A DNA stretch of 64,000 bases, from assembly GCF_014203595.1 (NCBI RefSeq), contig NZ_JACHJK010000014.1, positions 186,001-250,000 of the forward strand, in the 5' to 3' direction. The DNA is from Streptomyces echinatus. Its GTDB lineage: Bacteria > Actinomycetota > Actinomycetes > Streptomycetales > Streptomycetaceae. Position numbers and translations under genes: made by a program. Below the pieces are notes generated by a model. That model was not told the origin of the DNA. It ran no database searches and was given only the letters and a program-made list of their open reading frames with translations. Shown here piece after piece: positions 23,648 through 30,472 of this stretch; position 1 is the stretch's first letter, and each line of letters starts with the position of its first letter.

Positions 23648-24859
23648 TTACCAGGCCACCGGGAGCCGCTCGGGGATCCGCTTCATGAAGCCGGTGCGCC
23701 AGACGAGTTGTCCCGTCGGGACGGCGAGCGCCAGCTCCGGCAGGCGGTCGAGCAGGACCTCCAGGGCGATGCGGGCGTGCGTACGGCCGAGGGCGGTCGC
23801 GGGGCAGTAGTGGGCGCCGCCGCCGAAGGAGAGGTGGTCGGCGGTGTTGTCGCGGTGGACGTCGAAACGGTGCGGGTCGGGGAACTTCTCCGGGTCGAGG
23901 TTGGCTCCCTCCACCAGGACGAGGACGAGTTCGCCCGCGCGGATGCCGACGTCGCCGAGGCGTACGTCCTCCAGGGCGAGGCGGGGCAGGGCGTCGCCGA
24001 TGGAGAGGTTGACCCGCAGCAGTTCCTCCACGCCCGGTCCGATCAGCTCGGGGCGGTCCCTCAGCAGGTCGCGGGCGATGGGGTGGGTGAGCAGGTAGAC
24101 CAGGGCCATGGCGAGGAAGCCCGAGGTGGAGATGACGCCGGCGCCGAACAGGGTGACGCCGACGGTGGCCAGCATCTCGTCGGTGAGGTGCGCGTAGTCG
24201 GGGTCGTCGCGCAGGGCGGCCAGTTCGCCCATCAGGCCGTGCGTGGCCGGGTCGTCGAGCAGGGCCGTCATCCGGCTGATGTCCCGGTCCCAGTTGACCC
24301 GCGCGCCGGTGATCGGGCACGGGGAGTTCATGAAGGCGATGTCCAGGCTGCGCAGGAAGGCCGGGGCCTCGGTCTGCGGGATGCCGAGGATGCGGCAGTG
24401 CATCCCGGCCGAGTACGGCTCGCAGAAGGCCCCGCGCAGGTCGGCCGTCGGCCCCTCGGCGACGAGCAGGTCCACCAGGCGGTGGGCCTCGGCGCGCAGC
24501 CACTCCGCGAGGCCCGGCGCCTTGGGGTTGAGCGCCTTCATCACCGCGCGGCGCAGCCCCGCCCCGGTGATGTTGCCCATGTTGTTCACGACCTCGGGCG
24601 GGATCGTGAGCGCGTACTGCCGGGGAACGCCGGGCGCGGACGTGTCCTTGAGGGAGAACCGGTCGTCCTTGAGGACCTGCGCGCACAGCTCGTACGACGC
24701 CACCAGCCAGGCCTCGTCCCCGGCGATGGTCCGCACCCGCCGCACGGGGGTGGCGGCGCGCAGTTCCGCGACCTCGGCGGGCACCCGGGTGCCGTCCCAG
24801 GAGAACGGGAAGTCGGGCAAAGGGGGGTGGTCGGTGCGGGTGCCGGGAATGGTGATCAC
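23648..24859 (-). CDS. CYP121-like cytochrome P450 acting on cyclodipeptides
   Basis: 403 residues. The heme ligand is Cys352 in FGGGAHYCPATALGR. The sequence matches M. tuberculosis CYP121A1 (as I recall it) over nearly its whole length: VRTIAGDEAWLVASYELC, IPPEVVNNMGNI, the atypical I-helix FGAGVISTS with no acid-alcohol pair, EELLRVNLS, GELVLVLVEGAN and the end IPERLPVAW. CYP121 makes the C-C bond of mycocyclosin from cyclo(Tyr-Tyr). The residues aligned with CYP121 Gln385/Arg386, which line its substrate pocket, are Met392/Lys393 here, so another cyclodipeptide or another coupling is possible. The GTG overlaps the TGA of the cyclodipeptide synthase gene (GTGA) and GAAGGAG precedes it. Electron-transfer partners are not encoded nearby. 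Confidence 0.93.
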   Translation of the reverse strand: MITIPGTRTDHPPLPDFPFSWDGTRVPAEVAELRAATPVRRVRTIAGDEAWLVASYELCAQVLKDDRFSLKDTSAPGVPRQYALTIPPEVVNNMGNITGAGLRRAVMKALNPKAPGLAEWLRAEAHRLVDLLVAEGPTADLRGAFCEPYSAGMHCRILGIPQTEAPAFLRSLDIAFMNSPCPITGARVNWDRDISRMTALLDDPATHGLMGELAALRDDPDYAHLTDEMLATVGVTLFGAGVISTSGFLAMALVYLLTHPIARDLLRDRPELIGPGVEELLRVNLSIGDALPRLALEDVRLGDVGIRAGELVLVLVEGANLDPEKFPDPHRFDVHRDNTADHLSFGGGAHYCPATALGRTHARIALEVLLDRLPELALAVPTGQLVWRTGFMKRIPERLPVAW

Positions 24860-25566
24860 AGCGCGGCTCCTTCGAGGACGGCGGGGGTGACGATGGCGTG
24901 GCCCTGGTTGCGGGAGGCGCGCAGACCGGCACCGCGGGAGTACAACAGCTCGGCCATCGGCAGGAGTTGGTGGTAGCAGTTGAGTGAGGAGGGCACACCG
25001 AGAATGGCCGGGGTGTCCAGGAACAACGGGGCCTCTGCGCACACGTACTCCAGGCACACGGCGCGCTGCCGCTCGCTGGGGGTCTCGCCACGCGCTGTGA
25101 GGAAACGATTCACCAGCGCCTCGCAGACGGCACGGAAGGCACCGTCGGAGAGCAGCCGCGTCTTCAGGTGCCGGTGGATCTCCTGGTATGCGGGGTTGGT
25201 GCGGAACTCCGACATCGGATGCCAGTCCAGCCGGGTGCCGTCCGGGTCGGCCGCCGAGACCGCGTCACGGACCTTGGCGCGGACCCCGCGCAGGTTCTTG
25301 ACGGCCTTGCGGTGGGCCTCGTCCGGCGGGTAGCCGGAGGCCTCGTACATCTCGGCGACGTACAGGTCGGTGTAGACGAAGTCGACCCGGTCGAAGTGGT
25401 CCAGCCCCCAGCGGGCGAGGTCGTGCAGGCGCCGGGCGGAGAAGTAGCTGTTGCCCGGGGACACACCGATCACGGCGTGTGCGCCCTCACTGAGGATGAC
25501 CTCGCAGTGGGAGGTGTACGGCTGGACTTCGAAGACGTCGGCCATCAGCACGGATGCTGTGGTCAC
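24856..25566 (-). CDS. tRNA-dependent cyclodipeptide synthase, NYH type
   Basis: 236 residues. The enzyme joins two aminoacyl-tRNAs into a cyclic dipeptide by ping-pong catalysis on an active-site serine. GVSPGNSYFS carries the nucleophile Ser36 (AlbC Ser37) and Asn39. EYVCAEAPLFLDTPAI carries Tyr174 and Glu178 (AlbC Tyr178/Glu182). NCYHQ supplies Tyr198-His199, so with Asn39 the NYH subfamily signature is complete. Start: GTG with GGAGG eight bases upstream. The P450 gene overlaps its stop by 4 bp, a tight two-gene operon like Rv2275-cyp121. Substrates cannot be read directly; cyclo(Tyr-Tyr) is the guess from the P450 partner. A 187-bp spacer separates it from the divergent kinase-like gene. 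Confidence 0.95.
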   Translation of the reverse strand: MTTASVLMADVFEVQPYTSHCEVILSEGAHAVIGVSPGNSYFSARRLHDLARWGLDHFDRVDFVYTDLYVAEMYEASGYPPDEAHRKAVKNLRGVRAKVRDAVSAADPDGTRLDWHPMSEFRTNPAYQEIHRHLKTRLLSDGAFRAVCEALVNRFLTARGETPSERQRAVCLEYVCAEAPLFLDTPAILGVPSSLNCYHQLLPMAELLYSRGAGLRASRNQGHAIVTPAVLEGAAL

Positions 25567-25753
25567 GGGGGAATCCTCCGCCGCGCGCTAGTCCCTGCGG
25601 GGCCCAGTGCCCCCGGTGTGGCCACGCGGCGCCCTCACGCTAGTCGCACTGGATCACCACGGGTAGTAACTGCCTATGTTTGGCTGAAATCCGTCGTATC
25701 AATGGTTGAAGTGCCTTACGGAGGGCCCCCCTTGCGGCCCGTACGCTGGGGCC

Positions 25754-26620
25754 GTGGTCAACCGACAAGAGGATCCAGGAGAGGCGGCGTCCCGGCTCAC
25801 CGGACGCCGGGTCACCGGAGCCCGGCGGTCGTCGGGCACACCCGCGGAAGTAGTGCTGGACGGTGACACACCGGTGATGGTCAAGCGGGGCGACGGTCCG
25901 GGGGCGGTCCGCGCCGAGGTGGCGGGACTGCGCTGGCTGGCCGCCGCGGACGCGGTCCGGGTGCCGGCGGTGCTCGGGCACGACGAGCGCTGGATGGTGA
26001 TCGAGCGGGTGCCGACGGCATCCCCCGACCCCGAGGCAGCGATGCGTTTCGGCCAGGCCCTGGCCGCCTTGCACGCGGCCGGCGCGGCTCATTTCGGGGC
26101 CCCGCCGCCCGACGGGCCGCAGGACGCCTACATCGGCCTCGCCCCCATGCGCAACGCGCCGGGCACCGACTGGCCCCGCTGGTACGCCGAGCACCGTGTG
26201 CTGCCCTATGTGCGCGGCGCGGTCGACCGCGGCACGCTCCTTGCGGCCGAGGCGGCCGTGTTCGAGCGGGCCTGCGCGCGGCTGCCCGGGCTGGCGGGCC
26301 CGGCCGAGCCACCCGCCCGGCTGCACGGCGACCTGTGGAACGGGAACGTACTGTGGGGCGCCGACGGTGAGGTCCGGCTCATCGACCCGGCCGCGCACGG
26401 CGGACACCGCGAGACCGATCTGGCCATGCTCCAGCTGTTCGGCTGCCCGCATCTCGACCGGGTGCTCGCCGGCTACCGGCAGGCGGCACCCCTGGCCGAC
26501 GGCTGGCGGGACCGGGTCGCGCTGCACCAGCTCTTCCCGTTGCTGGTGCACGTGATGCTGTTCGGGCGCGGGTACGCCGAACAGGCGCTCGACGCGGCCC
26601 GGAAGGTGCTCACAGGGTGA
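25754..26620 (+). CDS. fructosamine kinase family phosphotransferase
   Basis: About 288 residues from the GTG at 25754. It has the aminoglycoside-phosphotransferase-like fold of fructosamine/ketosamine-3-kinases: nucleotide-binding Lys in TPVMVKRG, ERVPTASPDPEAAMRFGQALAALHAAGAAHFG, the catalytic loop LHGDLWNGNVLW (Asp and Asn) and the metal Asp in VRLIDPAAHGGHRETDLAMLQLFG. These enzymes phosphorylate glycated amines so that the sugar falls off, i.e. deglycation repair. A TACGCT six bases before the GTG suggests leaderless transcription. It is divergent from the cyclodipeptide synthase operon; a functional link is not evident. Confidence 0.92.
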   Translation: MVNRQEDPGEAASRLTGRRVTGARRSSGTPAEVVLDGDTPVMVKRGDGPGAVRAEVAGLRWLAAADAVRVPAVLGHDERWMVIERVPTASPDPEAAMRFGQALAALHAAGAAHFGAPPPDGPQDAYIGLAPMRNAPGTDWPRWYAEHRVLPYVRGAVDRGTLLAAEAAVFERACARLPGLAGPAEPPARLHGDLWNGNVLWGADGEVRLIDPAAHGGHRETDLAMLQLFGCPHLDRVLAGYRQAAPLADGWRDRVALHQLFPLLVHVMLFGRGYAEQALDAARKVLTG

Positions 26621-26703
26621 GACGGCGGCACCGGCGCGCAGCCTGGCGGCCGCCGCGGGCGTCCTTCCAGCCGACGCCCGAACGGCCCCGCCCCGGACGA
26701 TGA

Positions 26704-26716
26704 TTACGCAGCGTAA
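26704..26716. promoter_or_regulatory. 13-bp palindrome TTACGC-A-GCGTAA in the graspetide promoter region
   Basis: A perfect inverted repeat (6-bp arms, 1-base centre) 60 bp upstream of the precursor ATG, in an AT-rich island. Directly next to it, GGAAAC (26717-26722) and TATAAG (26742-26747) are possible -35 and -10 elements with a 19-base spacing. The palindrome would sit just upstream of the polymerase and could be an activator or repressor site. Confidence 0.5.
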
Positions 26717-26776
26717 GGAAACCAATCACCCGTTCGATTCGTATAAGGACGTGAAAGCCTAATCAGGGAGAGACCA

Positions 26777-26968
26777 ATGCAACCGTTCACGCTCAACTAC
26801 GCGCGGCCCGCTGTGCAGTTGGACGTCACCGTTCCGTACGCGTACGACTCCGGACTGCAGTTGAACGTCCTCCCGGACGGGCGTATCGCCGCCACCGACC
26901 ACGCGACCCTGAGAGCTCTCGGAACCACGACGTCGACCGCCGGTTCCAAGACGCACTTCGACGACTGA
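26777..26968 (+). CDS. tgmA: graspetide (ATP-grasp-modified RiPP) precursor peptide
   Basis: 63 residues, preceded by GGGAG. The N-terminal leader has the conserved pattern of the TgmA family: PFTLNYARPAVQL, PYAYDSGLQ and NVLPDGRIA. The C-terminal core (from about Thr50) is TTTSTAGSKTHFDD, rich in Thr/Ser/Lys donors followed by two terminal Asp acceptors. That is the composition needed for side-chain ester or amide (omega-ester) crosslinks made by ATP-grasp ligases. The ATP-grasp gene starts 17 bp downstream. The family is known from sequence (putative ATP-grasp-modified RiPP); the final structure and activity are not deducible. The number of rings and the connectivity are open. Confidence 0.93.
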   Translation: MQPFTLNYARPAVQLDVTVPYAYDSGLQLNVLPDGRIAATDHATLRALGTTTSTAGSKTHFDD

Positions 26969-26985
26969 GACGCGGGCTTCGAAAG

Positions 26986-27969
26986 ATGACCGTGCTCATC
27001 CTGACCAGCCAGGAAGACGTGACGGCGGACATGGTGGTCCTCCGGCTGCGCGAGGCCGGCGTGCCCGTCGTCCGGCTCGACCCCGCGGATCTGACCAACG
27101 GGGTCGCCCTTTCGGGCGAGTACATACAGGGCACCTCCCGGGGGCATCTGTCCGTCGGCGGGCGCCTGGTGAGCGTCAACGGCGTGCGTTCCGTCTGGGT
27201 GCGCAGGCCCGGCGCCCCGGCCGCCCGCGCCGCCCAGCCGTCCGCCTGGCTCACGGAGGAGTCCTCGCAGGCGCTGTACGGCCTGCTGCGCAGCACCGCC
27301 GCCCGCTGGATGAACCATCCGGACGCCGCCCGCCGCGCCCGGCACAAGCCCTGGCAACTGCATCTGGCGCAGGGCAGCGGCCTCGCGGTGCCGGCCACCC
27401 TCATCACGACGTTCCCGCAGGCGGCACGGGAGTTCGCGGAACGCTTCCCGGACCTGGTGGTCAAGCCCGTCTCCGGGGCGCATCCGCAGGAGCCGCCCCG
27501 GGCGGTGCCCACCAGCCGCGTCGCGCCGGACGCCGACTTTGCCGCGGTGGCCTACGGGCCGACCCTGCTGCAACGGCGGGTCGCCAAGCGGGCCGACATC
27601 CGGCTCACCGTCGTCGGCGGCACCCTGCTGGCCGCGCGCAAGCCCGTCGCCCCGGACGGCCACCCGGACGACGTGGACGTCCGCTTCGCCCCCTCGGTCT
27701 CGCCCTGGCTGCCCGCCGAGGTGCCGCCGCGCGTCGCCGAGGGCGTACTGCGCTACATGGCCGGGGCGGAACTGGCCTACGGCGCCTTCGACTTCGCGGA
27801 GGACGCCGACGGCATCTGGTGGTTCCTGGAGTGCAACCAGTCGGGTCAGTTCGGGTTCGTCGAGATGGACACCGGCCAGCCGATCGCCGCCACCATCGCC
27901 GACTGGCTCGCCGGGCACGGAAGTTCGGGCGACAGGTGCGCGGAGGGCGACCGGAGCGCAGCATCGTGA
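26986..27969 (+). CDS. tgmB: ATP-grasp graspetide maturase
   Basis: 327 residues. The N-terminal pre-ATP-grasp domain (VLILTSQEDVTADMVVLRLREAGVPVVRLDPADL, then VRSVWVRRPG) resembles MvdD/TgmB-type peptide ligases. The ATP-grasp core has LVVKPVSGAH (ATP-binding Lys), TLLQRRVAKRADIRLTVVGG and the metal-binding end WWFLECNQSGQFGFVEMDT. It activates Asp/Glu carboxylates of the precursor as acyl phosphates that side chains of Thr/Ser/Lys then attack. It sits 17 bp after the precursor gene. The usual third gene of many tgm loci, an O-methyltransferase of the PCMT type, is not next to it. Confidence 0.94.
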   Translation: MTVLILTSQEDVTADMVVLRLREAGVPVVRLDPADLTNGVALSGEYIQGTSRGHLSVGGRLVSVNGVRSVWVRRPGAPAARAAQPSAWLTEESSQALYGLLRSTAARWMNHPDAARRARHKPWQLHLAQGSGLAVPATLITTFPQAAREFAERFPDLVVKPVSGAHPQEPPRAVPTSRVAPDADFAAVAYGPTLLQRRVAKRADIRLTVVGGTLLAARKPVAPDGHPDDVDVRFAPSVSPWLPAEVPPRVAEGVLRYMAGAELAYGAFDFAEDADGIWWFLECNQSGQFGFVEMDTGQPIAATIADWLAGHGSSGDRCAEGDRSAAS

Positions 27970-28004
27970 AGGCGCGGGGAACGGCTCTGAGAAAGGAACG
28001 CGAC

Positions 28005-28892
28005 ATGCGCATCGGACTGCTGGGAACGGGCCCGTGGGCGAGGGCCGCGTACGCCCCGGCGCTCGCCGGGCACACCGGCCTGGAGTTCGCCGGGGTGTGG
28101 GGGCGCAGGCCGGAGGCGGCCACGTCGCTGGCGGAGCAGTACGACGTCGTCGCTTACGCCGACGTGGACGCGCTGCTGGCCGACGTGGACGCGGTGGCGG
28201 TGGCCCTGCCGCCGTCCGTGCAGGCCGAGACGGCCGTGCGGGCGGCCGCGGCGGGCCGTCATCTGCTGCTGGACAAGCCGCTGGCGGTGTCGGTCGCCGG
28301 CGGACGGGCCGTGGTGGAGGCGGTGGAGCGGGCCGGGGTGGCGTCCGTGGTGTTCTGCACCGCGCGCTTCCAGAAGGAGCCGGAGGCGTGGATCGAGGAG
28401 CAGGCCGCCGTGGCGGGCTGGTTCACGGCGCGTGCGCAGTGGCTGGGGGCGGTGTTCACGAGCGACAGCCCGTTCGCGGCCTCGCCGTGGCGGCGGGAGA
28501 AGGGCGCGCTGTGGGACGTCGGCCCGCACGCCCTGTCGGTCCTGCTGCCGGTCCTCGGCGACGTACGGCAGGTTGTGGCGGCGGCGCACGGTCCCGCGGA
28601 CACCGTCCATCTGGTGCTCGACCACGCCACCGGCGCGTCGAGCACGCTCACGCTGAGCCTGACGGCGCCGCCGGCGGCGGCCGGGGCCGATGTGGAGCTG
28701 CGCGGTGAGGCGGGCGTGTCGGTCCTGCCGGGGAGCTCGGAGGGAGCGGTTCCGGCGCTGGTCCGGGCCGCCGACGCGCTGGTGCGGGCCGCCCGCACGG
28801 GCCGCCGGCACTCCTGCGACGCCGCGTTCGGCCTCCGGATCACCGAGATCCTGGCCACGGCGGAGGCCCGGCTGGCCGGCGGCACCGAGTAG
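28005..28892 (+). CDS. Gfo/Idh/MocA-family oxidoreductase
   Basis: 295 residues. The N-terminal Rossmann domain has IGLLGTGPWARAAYAPALAGHTGLEFAGVWGRRPEAA, ADVDAVAVALPPSVQAETAVRAAAAGRHLLLDKPLAVS (the Lys-Pro of the EKP signature, here DKP), and the C-terminal beta domain has WDVGPHALSVLLPVLG (the usual GxHxxD/W region with His). The family reduces or oxidises sugars, inositols and biliverdin-like substrates with NAD(P). It lies 35 bp after the ATP-grasp gene, with AAAGGA before its ATG and an alternative GTG overlapping the maturase stop. It may belong to the graspetide transcript, but a role in peptide maturation is speculation. Confidence 0.9.
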   Translation: MRIGLLGTGPWARAAYAPALAGHTGLEFAGVWGRRPEAATSLAEQYDVVAYADVDALLADVDAVAVALPPSVQAETAVRAAAAGRHLLLDKPLAVSVAGGRAVVEAVERAGVASVVFCTARFQKEPEAWIEEQAAVAGWFTARAQWLGAVFTSDSPFAASPWRREKGALWDVGPHALSVLLPVLGDVRQVVAAAHGPADTVHLVLDHATGASSTLTLSLTAPPAAAGADVELRGEAGVSVLPGSSEGAVPALVRAADALVRAARTGRRHSCDAAFGLRITEILATAEARLAGGTE

Positions 28893-28973
28893 ACCGGCCC
28901 GGGACCGGCCGTGACCGCGGCCGGTCCGGACGGATCCGAGCCCCGGCGGGGCCGGGCCGGACGCCGGCGGGGC

Positions 28974-29083
28974 CGAGCAGGGACCGGGACCGAGCCGGGG
29001 CCGAGACTGAGCAGGGGCCGGGACCGGGACCGGGACCGGGACCGAGCAGGGGCCAAGACCGGGACCGGGACCGAGCGGGGCCG
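28974..29083. repeat. hexamer-based low-complexity repeat (GGGACC)n
   Basis: About 110 bp built from GGGACC units with interspersed GAGC(A/C)GGGGCC blocks, for example four GGGACC in a row near 29020-29045. The 302-bp spacer 28893-29194 contains no credible gene; open frames here are Arg/Gly/Thr-rich shadows. It separates two convergent genes. Confidence 0.8.
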
Positions 29084-29194
29084 ATGCCCGGGCCGGAAGA
29101 GGCGGACGGGGTACGCGGTGGTGGGCGTGGGCCGGAGGTGGGCCCCGGTCCACCGCGTACCCCCTGGCGCACCGGCTACGGCGCCAGCCGCGCC

Positions 29195-30103
29195 TCAGTC
29201 ACGGCCGGCGGCGCGGGTGGCCCAGTAGTTCACGCGCTCCCGTACGACCGGATAGCCCGCCCTGGCGAAGTGCGCGGCCATCGGGGTGTTCCCCTGGTCG
29301 GTGGCGGCGGCGATGAACTCGGCGCCGTGTTCGACCAGGTGGTGGGTGCACTCGACGAGCAGGTCGTAGGCGTACCCGTGGCCGCGCTGTTCGGGCACCA
29401 CGCCGATGAAGCCGACGCACGGTCCGCCGGGATTGCGGGCGGGGACATGGATGCCGACCGGCTCCCCCTCGGGGGTGCGGGCGATCTGCCACCAGCTGCG
29501 CGGGGACGGCATCCAGTGGAAGATCTCGAGTTCCTCCCGCGCCGCCTGGTCCACTCCGCCCTCCGCGATCGCCCGGCGGGCGTGGGCGTCCAGGGTGACG
29601 GAGTGGATGCGGCACAGCAGGTCGTGGAAGACGGCGTCGTCGGGTTCACCCTCGAAGACCAGACGTCCGGGCCGCTCGGGGAGCCCGTGGTCCGGGGTCC
29701 ACCGGTACAGGAAGCGCTCGGTGAGCGGTTCGTAGCCGGCCCCGCGCGCGGCGGCGTCACGGGTGGCGACGGCGGCACGCCGGTGCGGGTCGTCGCGCCA
29801 TCCGGTGGGCAGGTCGAAGTCGATCTCGTCGGGCTGCCAGGGCGCGGTCCGCAGCAGCTGGGCTCCGGCCTCCTCCTCGCCCTCGGCCACGTCGAGCCAG
29901 TTGATCACGAGCGGCTCGGTGTCCTCGGGCCTGCCCCACCAGGCGGCGCGGGCCACGGTACGGCCGTCGCGCAGGGCGATGCGCTGCCAGTCGGGGCGGA
30001 AGCGGGTCCGCCGGTGCTTCTCACCGAAGGCCAGCGGGTCGGGCATGGTGGCGAAAAGGTGGGCACTGCTCTCGTCGAGCGTGCGGATGACCAGGTCGGT
30101 CAA
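29195..30103 (-). CDS. GNAT-family N-acetyltransferase
   Basis: 302 residues from a TTG with GGAGGAAACC directly upstream. The C-terminal ~130 residues form the GNAT domain: GEPVGIHVPARN, GPCVGFIGVVPEQRGHGYAYDLLVECTHHLVEHG (acetyl-CoA-binding R/Q-x-x-G-x-G/A as QRGHGYA) and ATDQGNTPMAAHFARAGYPVVRERVNYW. The N-terminal ~150 residues (FRPDWQRIALRDGRTVARAAWW, LTERFLYRW) look like a degenerate second GNAT lobe, as in tandem-GNAT proteins. The acceptor substrate is unknown. A 19-codon ORF with a strong ribosome site lies 45 bp upstream on the same strand. Confidence 0.9.
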   Translation of the reverse strand: MTDLVIRTLDESSAHLFATMPDPLAFGEKHRRTRFRPDWQRIALRDGRTVARAAWWGRPEDTEPLVINWLDVAEGEEEAGAQLLRTAPWQPDEIDFDLPTGWRDDPHRRAAVATRDAAARGAGYEPLTERFLYRWTPDHGLPERPGRLVFEGEPDDAVFHDLLCRIHSVTLDAHARRAIAEGGVDQAAREELEIFHWMPSPRSWWQIARTPEGEPVGIHVPARNPGGPCVGFIGVVPEQRGHGYAYDLLVECTHHLVEHGAEFIAAATDQGNTPMAAHFARAGYPVVRERVNYWATRAAGRD

Positions 30104-30148
30104 GGTTTCCTCCGGGTTCGCGTACGGTGTGCGGCGCTCCCGGTCGGA

Positions 30149-30208
30149 TCAGACGTGACACGCCCGCGGCACGGGGAGGGGGGAGCGCTGACTGAGGGTG
30201 TGCTGCAT
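30149..30208 (-). CDS. 19-codon leader-type small ORF upstream of the GNAT gene
   Basis: ATG at 30208 with a near-perfect ribosome site AGAAGGAGG eight bases upstream, encoding MQHTLSQRSPLPVPRACHV and then TGA. The strength of the ribosome site compared with the spacing and weak TTG start of the GNAT gene 45 bp downstream suggests a translated uORF or leader peptide. It does not match the Cys-rich or Arg-rich leader peptides of Streptomyces that I know. Peptide function, if any, may lie in the act of translation. Confidence 0.55.
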   Translation of the reverse strand: MQHTLSQRSPLPVPRACHV

Positions 30209-30323
30209 GACGCTCGCCTCCTTCTTCCGTCCGCTTCGGGCGTGGTGCGCTGAGCTTAGACGGGCGGCCGGGCGGCCGGCCACCGGTTTATCCGCGGAGA
30301 CCGCCGGCATCTCCTCGGGCCGT

Positions 30324-30443
30324 GTCACCGGCTCCCCCGTGGGGCGCGTCACCGGCTTTCCCGTAGAACGCGTCACCCGCTTTCCCGTGGGCGTGCCACC
30401 GGCTTCCCCGTGGGGCGGGCCAGCGGCTTTTCCATGGGGTGCG
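30324..30443. repeat. five tandem copies of a 24-bp unit
   Basis: Copies begin at 30324, 30348, 30372, 30396 and 30420. The consensus is GTCACCGGCTTTCCCGTGGG plus GCGC; the first two are most alike and later copies drift. It lies between the divergent leader ORF/GNAT and phosphatase genes and ends about 30 bp before the latter's GTG. The period is a multiple of three, so frames stay open through it, but I consider these open frames incidental. The rest of the 369-bp spacer is promoter DNA. Confidence 0.9.
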
Positions 30444-30472
30444 GGGCCTCGGCGGCGGCGTAGCTTGGGGAT

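Noticed and set aside
30324..30443. Five regularly spaced repeats considered as a CRISPR array
   Set aside because: The units are directly contiguous 24-mers without spacers and no cas gene is present; it is a minisatellite.
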